DNA from: Lachnospiraceae bacterium UBA3316
GTDB taxonomy: Bacteria > Bacillota > Clostridia > Lachnospirales > Lachnospiraceae
DNA length: 14,489 nt
Assembly (NCBI GenBank): GCA_002361955.1
Contig: DESK01000066.1
Coordinates: 1-14,489, forward strand
Direction of reading: 5' to 3'
The notes under the pieces are model-generated. The model saw nothing but the letters and a program-made list of their open reading frames with translations, did not search any database and was not told where the DNA came from. Shown here piece by piece: positions 5,539 through 13,139 of this stretch. Position 1 is the stretch's first letter; every line of letters begins with the position of its first letter. The position numbers and the translations under genes were made by a program.

Positions 5539-7650
5539 ATGGGATTATGGAGGTTTGAATGGCGGAAGCTGTGGAAGAATCCGATGCTCTGCGGGCTGAT
5601 CCTGGGATGCTTTCTGCTGAATGGCTTTCTCGTCCTGCGGCAGACAAAGAGCTATGATGAGGCGGCCAGATGTTTTCCGGATACGGTCAGGAAGGTTTAT
5701 GAGGAGCTGTCAGAGCTCCCGGAAGAGGAACAGATCTCCTGGCTGCACGCGGAGCTGGAGCGCACAGAGAGCGCGGCCGCGGAGCTGGAAGGTATGGGGG
5801 ATACGGATGGGCTCTATGAGCGGAGAAACGCCTTGAACCGTGTGCTGGAAAATCTGCAGGCAGTTGATGGGTATGAAGCCTATCTGACAGGCATGGAAGA
5901 ACAGGCGAACGTGATATCCAGTTCGTTTCTCTTTGGGGAAGGAGATGTATTTTCCAGGAGAAACGCGGAACAGATTCCTGAAAAATACCGCCATCTGCAT
6001 GGACTGGAATTAAAAGGGGACAATCCCCAGGGCGTCCTTCTGGCTACGGAGTCCGGGATGACAGATCTGATCCTGGGGGTCCTGATCGTTTTGCTGGCCT
6101 GCTTTTTCCTGAGTATGGAGCGGGAAGAGGGAACGATGGCCTTTGCCCGGTGTACCAAATATGGAGGGACGAAGCTTGGCCGGACAAAGATCGCCGTGAT
6201 CTTCGCGGGAAGCCTGGCCTGCGTGCTCGTTTTGTACGGCACCAACTTTGCCATCGCGGGGGCCGTGTACGGATTCGGAGATCCGGGGCGGGGGCTGCAG
6301 TCTGTGGAAGGCTACCTGGCAAGCCCCTGGAAAATCACGGTAGGCGGTTATCTTGGCCTGTTTTTGGCGGCAAAGCTGGCGGCGGCAGCGGTCGTGACAG
6401 GGTGTGTTGTCTGGATCGTCCTGTGGGGAAGGAGCCTTTTAGGCACCAGCATTGTGCTGGTGGGAGTCACGGCGGTGGAGTACGTTCTCTGGGTATCCAT
6501 ACCGCCCCATTCCTGGCTGGACCTGGCAAAGCAGTGCAACCTGTTCCACTTTATGGAGAGCGGGAAGTTTTTCCAGAGCTATGAGACGATGAATCTCTTT
6601 GGGTATCCCGTCTCCTCCCTGCTGGTGTGCGGCGTGGCAGGGCTGCTGCTTCTCATAGGGGCGGTCTGGGTGGCAGGGAGCTCCTATGAGCGGGTCAGCC
6701 GGGGAGAGTATGTCAGGAATAAACCGAAAAAGCGTTTTCAGATGCGCAAAAAAGAGAAAAAGGCCCATTCCCTGCTTTACTATGAAGCGTATAAGAGCTT
6801 ATGGCTGAGCGGGGCCGGGGTGCTGATGGCTGGGTGCCTGCTTCTGCAGTTGGCAGGCGCTTCCAGGGAGCGCGTCTATTTTTCACTGGATGAGCTGTAT
6901 TATAAAAATTATATGAAAGAGCTGGAAGGGGATGTGACCGGTGAAAAACTGGAGGTTCTCCGGGCGGAGGAACAGCGGATTGCCGGAATGGAGGAGGAGC
7001 TGTACAGCCTGGGACAACAGGCGGAGGAGCTGGGCGAGGAAGAGCTTCTGAAAAGGTCGGCTGCGCTGAACCGGAAGCTGCTGTGCCGGAACGCCTTTGA
7101 ACGGGTCAAAGAACAGGCGGAGCGGATCGGCAGGGACGGGATTTTTCTGGATGAAGTCGGCTATGCCTGTCTGCTGGACCTTCGGCAGCAGGTGTACCAG
7201 GCCGGACAACTGCTGCTGCTCATAGTGCTGGCGTTTTATTCCGTTTTTATCGCAGACAAGACGGCGGGCATGACGTCCCTCTGGTGCACCGTCCCAAAGG
7301 GGAAAAAGAAGATACAAAAAAGAAAATGGGCGCTGCTGGCGGGGAGCATCCTGTTCCTCTGCGTGGCTGCGACGGCCATATCCGCCGTTTACCGTATGAA
7401 GGCCCAGGGAATCACTGCGCTGAATGTTCCCCTGAGGTATCTTCCGGGATTTGAAGCATGGACAGGAGTGTCTGTGGGCGGATACCTGGCAGGGGCTGCG
7501 GCTGTGAAGGTTCTTCTGGGGATGGCGGCCTGCGCGGGCATCCGGCTGATCTCCGGCAAGGCGAAAAATGCCACCACCGTACTGCTGACGGCCGGAAGCG
7601 CCGTGGGAGCCGGATATCTGCTGCTGTGGTATCTGCTTCTGCTGCGGTGA
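5539..7650 (+). CDS. Large ABC-2-type permease built from two tandem repeats
   Basis: ATG 5539 is preceded by AGGAGG (5529-5534), 38 bases after the ATPase stop. The 703 residues hold about 11 membrane segments in two sets: roughly 15-33, 174-193, 216-244, 266-296, 301-320, 357-379, then 422-440, 553-572, 597-615, 643-670, 678-702. In each half the first helix is followed by a large external, Glu-rich coiled-coil-like domain (34-173 and 441-552). The halves align by eye. K-L-W...GC-x-LL at 11-28 matches K-S-L-W...GC-LLL at 419-436. LIVL-x11/12-G at 182-198 matches 561-577. AGSL 223 matches AGSI 601. VGGYL-x6-K at 268-279 matches 646-657. This is a duplicated or fused permease that could supply both membrane halves of the transporter in one chain. 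It probably exports or shuttles a hydrophobic or peptide substrate; which one is unknown. Confidence 0.88.
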   Translation: MGLWRFEWRKLWKNPMLCGLILGCFLLNGFLVLRQTKSYDEAARCFPDTVRKVYEELSELPEEEQISWLHAELERTESAAAELEGMGDTDGLYERRNALNRVLENLQAVDGYEAYLTGMEEQANVISSSFLFGEGDVFSRRNAEQIPEKYRHLHGLELKGDNPQGVLLATESGMTDLILGVLIVLLACFFLSMEREEGTMAFARCTKYGGTKLGRTKIAVIFAGSLACVLVLYGTNFAIAGAVYGFGDPGRGLQSVEGYLASPWKITVGGYLGLFLAAKLAAAAVVTGCVVWIVLWGRSLLGTSIVLVGVTAVEYVLWVSIPPHSWLDLAKQCNLFHFMESGKFFQSYETMNLFGYPVSSLLVCGVAGLLLLIGAVWVAGSSYERVSRGEYVRNKPKKRFQMRKKEKKAHSLLYYEAYKSLWLSGAGVLMAGCLLLQLAGASRERVYFSLDELYYKNYMKELEGDVTGEKLEVLRAEEQRIAGMEEELYSLGQQAEELGEEELLKRSAALNRKLLCRNAFERVKEQAERIGRDGIFLDEVGYACLLDLRQQVYQAGQLLLLIVLAFYSVFIADKTAGMTSLWCTVPKGKKKIQKRKWALLAGSILFLCVAATAISAVYRMKAQGITALNVPLRYLPGFEAWTGVSVGGYLAGAAAVKVLLGMAACAGIRLISGKAKNATTVLLTAGSAVGAGYLLLWYLLLLR

Positions 7651-7687
7651 GCCTGATACCTCTATCTATTTTGAGCAAGAAAACCCG

Positions 7688-7716
7688 TTGTGCAGTGGGA
7701 AAAGTTATGCTATACT
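7688..7716 (+). promoter_or_regulatory. Promoter of threonine synthase
   Basis: TTGTGC (7688-7693) and TATACT (7711-7716) are 17 bases apart, and TGC directly before the -10 gives an extended -10 element. Transcription would start near 7723, leaving about 42 bases before the ATG at 7765. That is too short for a riboswitch. This gives threonine synthase its own transcript; I see no terminator between the permease stop (7650) and here. Confidence 0.7.
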
Positions 7717-7764
7717 GTAACCCGAACTAAAAACGGCGAAAGCTCAGAGAAGAGGGTGGTACAT

Positions 7765-9252
7765 ATGGATTTGTTATATAGAAGCACGAGGAATGAAGCT
7801 GCCTGCTTTACGGCGTCTCAGGCGATCTTAAAGGGATTGGCCGATGACGGCGGTTTGTTTGTGCCGGAGAGGATCCCTGCGCTTACAAAGAGCATGGATG
7901 AACTGGCAAAGATGAGCTACCAGGAAACGGCCTATGAGGTAATGAAGCAGTTTTTGACGGATTTTACGGAGGAGGAACTGAAGGACTGTATTTCCAGGGC
8001 CTATGATGAGAAATTTGACACCAAGGAGATCGCTCCCATCCGGGAGGAGGACGGCGCGTATTATCTGGAGCTGTTTCATGGAGCTACGATCGCGTTTAAG
8101 GATATGGCCCTTTCCATCCTGCCCCATCTGCTGATCACGTCTGCCAGGAAAAACCAGGTGAAAAATGAGATCGTGATTTTGACGGCTACTTCCGGGGATA
8201 CGGGAAAGGCGGCTTTGGCAGGCTTCGCGGATGTGCCGGGTACCAGGATCGTGGTGTTTTATCCGAAAAACGGCGTAAGCCCGATTCAGGAGAAGCAGAT
8301 GGTAACCCAGAAGGGGGCGAACACCTTTGTGGTAGGGATCCGCGGAAACTTCGATGACGCGCAGACGGGCGTGAAAAAGATGTTTGGCGATAAGGCTCTG
8401 GCAGAGGAGATGGCCCAGGCAGGCTTTCAGTTTTCTTCCGCCAACTCCATCAATATCGGAAGGCTGGTGCCCCAGGTCGTATACTATGTGTATGCTTACG
8501 CGAAGCTGTACGGGGCGGGAAAGCTTGCGAAGGATGAGAGGCTGAATGTGGTGGTTCCCACAGGAAACTTTGGAAATATCCTGGCAGCCTACTATGCGAA
8601 GCTTATGGGCGTACCCATTGGGAAGCTGATCTGCGCGTCCAATGACAATAAGGTGCTCTATGATTTCTTCCGTACGGGAACGTACGACAGGAACAGGGAG
8701 TTTATCCTGACGACTTCTCCTTCCATGGATATCCTGATCTCCAGCAACCTGGAGCGTCTGATCTACAGGATCGCCGGTGACGACGCCTCTGCCAACAAAG
8801 GGTTGATGGAAGCCCTCAGCGCGGACGGAGCCTACAGTATCACAGAGGAGATGAAGGCGCAGCTGGCGGATTTTTACGGAAATTATGCTCCGGAGGCGGA
8901 GACGGCGGAGGAGATCAAAGAGGTATACGAAAAGACCGGATACGTCCTTGATCCCCACACGGCGGTAGCCTCCAGGGTTCGCAGAAAATACGTTGCTGAG
9001 ACGGGAGATACCGCGAAAACGGTGATCGCGTCCACGGCCAGCCCCTACAAATTTACGAGAAGCGTCATGGACGCCATCGATGAGAAGTACGACGCGATGT
9101 CAGACTTCGCCCTGGTGGATGAGCTGGAGAAGCTCTCCGGCACGGCTGTGCCCAGGGCCATCCAGGAGATCCGCACGGCGCCCGTGCTCCACGATACCGT
9201 GGTGGAGGTCTCTGAGATGAAGGATACGGTAAAGAAGTTTTTGGGTATTTGA
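7765..9252 (+). CDS. thrC: Threonine synthase
   Basis: The enzyme converts O-phospho-L-homoserine to L-threonine using pyridoxal phosphate, the last step of threonine synthesis in the cytoplasm. The start at ATG 7765 is chosen because GAAGAGGGTGG (7748-7758) lies just upstream and the protein then begins MDLLYRSTRN, as expected for the family. An earlier in-frame GTG at 7690 falls inside the promoter. The 495 residues show the family's N-terminal motif (GLADDGGLFVPE, 25-36), the PLP lysine in HGATIAFKD (Lys112), the TSGDTG phosphate-binding loop (142-147), and the VPTGNFGN motif further on. Length and order match the longer bacterial threonine synthases. It is flanked upstream by the ABC operon and downstream by the 6S RNA gene, neither functionally related. 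There is no hairpin immediately after the stop; the 6S promoter begins only 18 bases later. Confidence 0.96.
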   Translation: MDLLYRSTRNEAACFTASQAILKGLADDGGLFVPERIPALTKSMDELAKMSYQETAYEVMKQFLTDFTEEELKDCISRAYDEKFDTKEIAPIREEDGAYYLELFHGATIAFKDMALSILPHLLITSARKNQVKNEIVILTATSGDTGKAALAGFADVPGTRIVVFYPKNGVSPIQEKQMVTQKGANTFVVGIRGNFDDAQTGVKKMFGDKALAEEMAQAGFQFSSANSINIGRLVPQVVYYVYAYAKLYGAGKLAKDERLNVVVPTGNFGNILAAYYAKLMGVPIGKLICASNDNKVLYDFFRTGTYDRNREFILTTSPSMDILISSNLERLIYRIAGDDASANKGLMEALSADGAYSITEEMKAQLADFYGNYAPEAETAEEIKEVYEKTGYVLDPHTAVASRVRRKYVAETGDTAKTVIASTASPYKFTRSVMDAIDEKYDAMSDFALVDELEKLSGTAVPRAIQEIRTAPVLHDTVVEVSEMKDTVKKFLGI

Positions 9253-9269
9253 AATTTTTTGAATAAGCA

Positions 9270-9298
9270 TTGTCAAAATACAGATACTAGAGTATAAT
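9270..9298 (+). promoter_or_regulatory. Promoter of the 6S RNA gene
   Basis: TTGTCA (9270-9275) and a perfect TATAAT (9293-9298) are separated by exactly 17 bases. The predicted start near 9305 falls at the 5' end of the 6S-like fold, so the RNA has its own strong sigma-A promoter independent of thrC. Confidence 0.8.
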
Positions 9299-9304
9299 GT
9301 GAAT

Positions 9305-9490
9305 AAGATATTCCTGGGGTGTTCGACAATCCTATAATTTTGAACCTACATTTACTTTTATGGGATTCTTATATCGCCGTCTGCGATGGCAGGCCGCCCA
9401 TCAGGCAGCGGAAGCCAGAGCCTGCGGCTGCGGTTACCCACCTAGCTTTGCTAGGAGTCAAAATATAGGAAACGGCATTTTGGGAGTTAC
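9305..9490 (+). ncRNA. ssrS: 6S RNA
   Basis: 6S RNA binds the sigma-A RNA polymerase holoenzyme by imitating an open promoter, and lowers transcription in slow growth. The sequence fits the family by structure. The ends form a closing stem: CCTGGGGTGT (9313-9322) pairs with GCATTTTGGG (9475-9484), allowing G-U. A second stem joins CCTATAATTTTGA (9331-9343) to TCAAAATATAGG (9458-9469) with one bulged base. Then comes an unpaired region containing ACCTACATTTACTTTTATGG (9344-9363), the 5' strand of the central bubble. On the 3' strand sits a small perfect hairpin, CCTAGC-TTT-GCTAGG (9441-9455), as in other Firmicutes 6S RNAs. A GC-rich apical arm (about 9371-9440) completes the rod. The TTTTGAACCTACATTT segment resembles Bacillus and clostridial 6S RNAs from memory. 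Ends are estimated from the promoter and stem. No protein frame is plausible here. Confidence 0.85.
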
Positions 9491-9499
9491 AAAAGAGAA

Positions 9500-9535
9500 A
9501 AGAGAGTATTCCTTGTGAATACTCTCTTACTGTAT
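9500..9535 (+). terminator. Hairpin terminator after the 6S RNA
   Basis: AAGAGAGTATTC (9500-9511) and GAATACTCTCTT (9517-9528) are perfect complements with a five-base loop. The tail ACTGTATT is only partly T-rich. Placed ten bases after the 6S closing stem, it is the likely end of the primary 6S transcript and separates it from galM. Confidence 0.65.
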
Positions 9536-9596
9536 TAGAAAAACAAAAGAAGGGCTATAACTGTAAGGGCTAGAAACAGTTAGGATGAGGTGTTTT

Positions 9597-10649
9597 ATGG
9601 GAAGCAAAGTGAGCAGTTTTGGGAGATTGGCTGACGGGACCGAGGTATCTCTGGTAACGCTGGTAAATAAAAACGGAATGGGCGTCGAGGTGACGAACTA
9701 CGGCGCGACGCTGGTGTCTGTGACGGTGCCGGACAGAAAGGGAAGGACTGGCGATGTGGTGCTGGGCTACGAGGACGTGGCGGATTATGTGATGCACGCA
9801 GGCTGCCTGGGGGCTACCATCGGCAGGAATGGAAACAGGATTGCCGGGGCCAAGGTGACGATCAGCGGAGAAGAGTACATACTGGACGACAATGAGAATG
9901 GGAACAACCTGCACAGCGGATTTGTGGGATATCACAGGATGGTATGGGATATGGAGGTGCTGGAGGACCAGCTGGCTGTTAAGTTTTCCCGTGTGAGTCC
10001 CGACGGCGAGCAAGGCTTCCCGGGCAATTTCCAGATCTCTGTGACCTATACGCTGACAGAGGAAAATGAGGTTCAGATCCATTACCAGGGAGTTTCCGAC
10101 AAGGATACGATCGCGAACATGACAAACCACAGCTACTTTAATCTGGCGGGACATGAGAGCGGATCTGTTTTGGAGCAGACCCTGTGGATCGACGCGGAGG
10201 AGATCACGGAAAATGACAGCACCAGTATTCCCACAGGAAACATCCGGAATATTAAGGGCACAGTGATGGACTTTACGGAGAGAAAGACGCTGGGACAGGA
10301 TATCGACGCGGATTATGACCAGTTGAATTTCGGCCATGGCTACGATCACAACTATGTGCTGAAAAACCAGGGCACGGGAGTGCGGAAGGTGGCGGAAGCC
10401 ATGGATGAGAAGAGCGGCCGCGTGATGGAGGTGTTCACAGACTGTGTGGCTGTGCAGCTCTATACAGGAAACTTTATTGATCCGGACAGCAGAGGAAAGG
10501 GCGGCGCCGTTTATCAGCCCCGTCACGGGTTCTGCCTGGAGACGCAGTTCTATCCGGACGCCAACCACCATGAGAATTTCCCGTCTTCGATTTTAAAGGC
10601 AGGGGAGGCTTACGATACCACCACGATCTATAAGTTCAGTGTGAGATAA
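9597..10649 (+). CDS. galM: Aldose 1-epimerase (mutarotase)
   Basis: The enzyme interconverts alpha and beta anomers of galactose, glucose and related sugars, feeding the Leloir pathway. ATG 9597 is preferred because GAGG (9587-9590) lies six bases upstream. The in-frame ATG at 9585 would have its AGG directly abutting it. From 9597 the protein is 350 residues, the usual family length. Family marks in order: NYGATLVS (34-41), GRNGNRIAGA (76-85), NNLHSG with His106, TNHSYFNLAGH with the catalytic acid His178, GYDHNY with Asp250, and CLETQ with the catalytic base Glu315. No signal peptide, so it is cytoplasmic. No other galactose gene is adjacent; upstream is the 6S RNA gene and downstream a wall-related gene. 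A good terminator follows, so it is probably transcribed alone. Confidence 0.95.
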   Translation: MGSKVSSFGRLADGTEVSLVTLVNKNGMGVEVTNYGATLVSVTVPDRKGRTGDVVLGYEDVADYVMHAGCLGATIGRNGNRIAGAKVTISGEEYILDDNENGNNLHSGFVGYHRMVWDMEVLEDQLAVKFSRVSPDGEQGFPGNFQISVTYTLTEENEVQIHYQGVSDKDTIANMTNHSYFNLAGHESGSVLEQTLWIDAEEITENDSTSIPTGNIRNIKGTVMDFTERKTLGQDIDADYDQLNFGHGYDHNYVLKNQGTGVRKVAEAMDEKSGRVMEVFTDCVAVQLYTGNFIDPDSRGKGGAVYQPRHGFCLETQFYPDANHHENFPSSILKAGEAYDTTTIYKFSVR

Positions 10650-10659
10650 ATGAAAACGG

Positions 10660-10689
10660 ATACCGCCGGGATTCTGGCGGTATATTTTT
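10660..10689 (+). terminator. Intrinsic terminator of galM
   Basis: ATACCGCC (10660-10667) pairs with GGCGGTAT (10676-10683) across an eight-base loop, followed by ATTTTT. It begins eleven bases after the galM stop codon and is a standard rho-independent terminator. Confidence 0.9.
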
Positions 10690-10741
10690 GCTCTTTCGCG
10701 ATATACTTTCAGTAGGACAAATTGGGAACGGGAGAATCTAG

Positions 10742-12142
10742 GTGAGCCAGAATACATTGCGGCAGTTAATGATACTTGGAATCGGCGCGCTTTTTGTGCT
10801 GATGCTTGTGATATATAAGAAAAGCGGGGTGAACGGCTGGCAGGCTGTGCCCTTTGGGAGAAATGTGAAGGATGTCTCTGAGACGGCGGAGGCCATCGTG
10901 AGGGAGACGGAAACAGCGAAGGCGGGAACGGAAGCCGATCCCACCAGGCAGGAGCAGACGGCAGGGGACGGGAAGGGAGAAATCCAGGTGGACGTCCAAA
11001 AGGAAAACCCCAAGGTGCGTGTTTTGATCTGCGGCGATGATTACCAGGGGGAGTCCCACGGGAAGGTGACGCTGCAGTGCACCACGGATTATACGGTGAG
11101 CTACGGGGATGTGACGGAGGAGCATAAAGCCTCTGAGACGGTATGGCTTACGCCGGAGGACGAGTGGCTGGAGAAGGGAGCCGTCACCCTCACGCCAAAG
11201 GAAAAGGCGGGGCTGTTTACCTGGACAGATCTGAAGCGTTCCCAGGAGAATCCCGCCTACGGAGGGAAGTTTATCATAGAAAAGACGGAGGAAGGACTTC
11301 GCGTGATCAATGAGGTACCCCTGGAGACGTACCTTCGCTCCGTGGTTCCCAGCGAGATGCCCGCGGATTACCCCCTGGAGGCTTTAAAGGCCCAGGCCAT
11401 CTGCGCCAGGACCTATGCCCTGAAACACCTGGCAGGGAGCCGGGAGGCAGCACAGGGAGCGGATCTGGATGACAGTGTTTCCTACCAGGTTTACAACAAT
11501 ATAGGCAGGAGCAGGCGCACCGACCGGGCCGTCCGGGAGACGAGGGGCCAGGTGCTGACCCGGGGCGGGGAATTGATCGACGCTCTGTATTATTCCACAT
11601 CCTGCGGTCTGGATCTTTCCCGGAAGCTGTCGGATGAGGCTGTCTTCTGCGCTTTTATGACAGGGCAGGAAAAGTCCTGTGAGAGAGAGGAGCCATGGTA
11701 CCGCTGGAGTACTTATTTTTCCCTGGAGGAGATAGGGGAGAGGGTACAGGAAGGCCGTGAGGAGGCGATCGGGGCGGTGAAGGAGATGACAGTGGAGGAG
11801 CGGAAGGACAGCGGCGTGATCGAAAAACTGGAAATCCGCGGGGAGGGAGGGAGCCTTCTGGCGGAGGGGGAGTACCAGATACGGAAGCTCCTTGTGCCGA
11901 AGGGCATGCCGGTGACGCTCCAGGACGGGAGCACGGCTCCGGATCTGGGCATGCTGCCCAGCGCCTTTTTCTATCTCACGCCGGAGTACCAGGGGGAGAA
12001 GCTTGCCGGCTACACCTTGACGGGGGGCGGCTACGGCCACGGCCAGGGCTTAAGCCAAAATGGGGCCCGCCATATGGCGGAGGCCGGGTATGCCTGTAAG
12101 GATATTCTGCGCCATTATTATGGAGCGGCAGGCCAGCCATGA
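10742..12142 (+). CDS. SpoIID/LytB-domain peptidoglycan-active protein, membrane-anchored
   Basis: The start is GTG 10742, with GGGAG (10730-10734) seven bases upstream. Residues 8-25 form one membrane segment after a short cytoplasmic N-terminus. A Glu/Thr/Ala-rich linker (about 40-88) leads to an outward-facing SpoIID/LytB domain. The family core is clear: LETYLRSVVPSEMP with the likely catalytic Glu205, then ALKAQAICARTYAL (214-227), YYSTSCG (283-289), and the C-terminal GGGYGHGQGLSQNGA (428-442). Family members act on peptidoglycan; SpoIID itself is a lytic transglycosylase cleaving stem-peptide-free glycan strands during spore engulfment. At 466 residues it is longer than typical SpoIID (about 340) because of the linker and a pre-domain near 90-165. 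It also lacks SpoIIQ/SpoIIID neighbours, so I call only the domain, not spoIID. No clear terminator is visible in 12143-12200. Confidence 0.9.
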   Translation: MSQNTLRQLMILGIGALFVLMLVIYKKSGVNGWQAVPFGRNVKDVSETAEAIVRETETAKAGTEADPTRQEQTAGDGKGEIQVDVQKENPKVRVLICGDDYQGESHGKVTLQCTTDYTVSYGDVTEEHKASETVWLTPEDEWLEKGAVTLTPKEKAGLFTWTDLKRSQENPAYGGKFIIEKTEEGLRVINEVPLETYLRSVVPSEMPADYPLEALKAQAICARTYALKHLAGSREAAQGADLDDSVSYQVYNNIGRSRRTDRAVRETRGQVLTRGGELIDALYYSTSCGLDLSRKLSDEAVFCAFMTGQEKSCEREEPWYRWSTYFSLEEIGERVQEGREEAIGAVKEMTVEERKDSGVIEKLEIRGEGGSLLAEGEYQIRKLLVPKGMPVTLQDGSTAPDLGMLPSAFFYLTPEYQGEKLAGYTLTGGGYGHGQGLSQNGARHMAEAGYACKDILRHYYGAAGQP

Positions 12143-12208
12143 GACACGTGCAGGTAATAACGGTTCAGGTGTGAGCAAAATCCCCTTGCCGCAGCGGGCA
12201 GTAATTGC

Positions 12209-12237
12209 TTGCGCAAGAGAGGAAAACATGGTATGAT
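12209..12237 (+). promoter_or_regulatory. Extended -10 promoter of the YihY-family gene
   Basis: TGG-TATGAT (12229-12237) is a good extended -10. TTGCGC at 12209-12214 lies 17 bases upstream of TATGAT but matches the -35 consensus only in TTG. The -35 sits in the ten-base palindrome CTTGCGCAAG (12208-12217), which could be a regulator site. The predicted start is near 12244, about 43 bases before the ATG. Confidence 0.5.
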
Positions 12238-12286
12238 TCATTTCATCTGTGGGCGGAAGAAAAGGAAAGAGTAAGGATAGGGATCG

Positions 12287-13135
12287 ATGATAAAGAGAGC
12301 AGTCTGTTTTGTGATAGGTTTTTCAAAAAAAATAAGCAGAGACCGTGTAGATGTCTATTCTGCCCAATCGGCTTTCTATATTATGATGGGTTTTATCCCG
12401 TTTGTCATGCTTTTGCTGACACTTTTAAATTATACTCCCCTGACGCCGGAGGATATGATGGCGGTGCTGACAAACGCGTTGCCGGACAGCCTGCAGGGGC
12501 TTGTGACAGACGCGGTAAACTCGGTGTTTGATTCTTCTACAGCCCTGCTGTCGGGAACCGCTGTCACAGCCGTGTGGGCCTGCGGCCGTGCGGTCCTGGC
12601 GATCACGAAGGGCTTGAACTCCATCCACAATATTGAGGAGACGAGAAATTATGTGATTATGAGACTGCGCTCCTCCTTTTACATACTGGCCCTGTTAGTG
12701 TCATTGATCCTGGCTCTGGGCCTGCTGGTGTTCGGTGACCAGATCCACAGGGTGATCGTGATGTACCTGCCCTTCTTCCGGAAGGTGTCTGGCTTTATTA
12801 TCAGCGTGCGTACCGTGGCTATGATGGTGATCCTTACGCTGATTTTCGCGGCCATGTATACGATGCTTCCCAACAGGCGGCAGCATTTTCTGGGGCAGAT
12901 TCCCGGGGCGGCGGCAGCGTCCGTATCCTGGTCCGTCTTTTCTTACGCGTTTTCCATTTATCTGGATTACGCCCAGGGGATGTCAACGGTGTACGGCAGC
13001 CTTACCACCGTGGTGATGCTGATGCTGTGGCTGTATGTTTGTATGTGGCTGCTCTTTTTCGGGGCGGAGATCAATGTATGGCTGAAGGAACCTGAAAGTT
13101 TTGGGTTGACAGAAAAGGAAAGTGTGTTAAAATGA
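12287..13135 (+). CDS. YihY/BrkB-family inner membrane protein
   Basis: ATG 12287 has AAGGA (12273-12277) nine bases upstream and AGGGA (12279-12283) closer in. The 282 residues hold about six membrane segments (about 28-48, 85-105, 130-150, 168-192, 205-228, 238-262), the YihY/virulence factor BrkB pattern. Typical family features are the SAQSAFYIMMGFIPFVMLLL first helix (25-44), the WACGRAVLAITKGLNSIHN segment (97-115), YTMLPNRR (191-198), and the GAEINVWLKEP end (259-269). The family was once thought to be RNase BN, but that activity belongs elsewhere; its true role, perhaps transport or envelope-related, is unsettled. The last codons and stop contain the promoter of the downstream T-box/pheS unit. 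Confidence 0.92.
   Translation: MIKRAVCFVIGFSKKISRDRVDVYSAQSAFYIMMGFIPFVMLLLTLLNYTPLTPEDMMAVLTNALPDSLQGLVTDAVNSVFDSSTALLSGTAVTAVWACGRAVLAITKGLNSIHNIEETRNYVIMRLRSSFYILALLVSLILALGLLVFGDQIHRVIVMYLPFFRKVSGFIISVRTVAMMVILTLIFAAMYTMLPNRRQHFLGQIPGAAAASVSWSVFSYAFSIYLDYAQGMSTVYGSLTTVVMLMLWLYVCMWLLFFGAEINVWLKEPESFGLTEKESVLK
13106..13133 (+). promoter_or_regulatory. Promoter of the T-box/pheS transcript, inside the YihY gene end
   Basis: A perfect TTGACA (13106-13111) is followed after 16 bases by TAAAAT (13128-13133), with TGT just before it as an extended -10. The element lies in the last ten codons of the YihY-family gene, and its final base is the T of that gene's TGA stop. Transcription would begin near 13140, at the start of the T-box leader. 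Confidence 0.8.
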
Positions 13136-13139
13136 GGAA

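Noticed and set aside
7828..8958. Long open frame on the minus strand opposite thrC
   Set aside because: It lies wholly inside the unmistakable threonine synthase gene, has no recognisable protein motifs or ribosome site, and is a codon-bias shadow. The same holds for the minus-strand frame at 9570-10571 opposite galM and for 2401-3084.
10702..10707. TATACT as a -10 for the SpoIID/LytB-domain gene
   Set aside because: No acceptable -35 lies 16-18 bases upstream (that spot is within the galM terminator stem), so I could not support a promoter call.
12205..12531. Plus-strand frame starting TTG 12205, overlapping the YihY gene
   Set aside because: It overlaps the YihY-family gene in another frame and passes through that gene's promoter; its sequence is a scrambled, Cys-rich shadow with no family resemblance.
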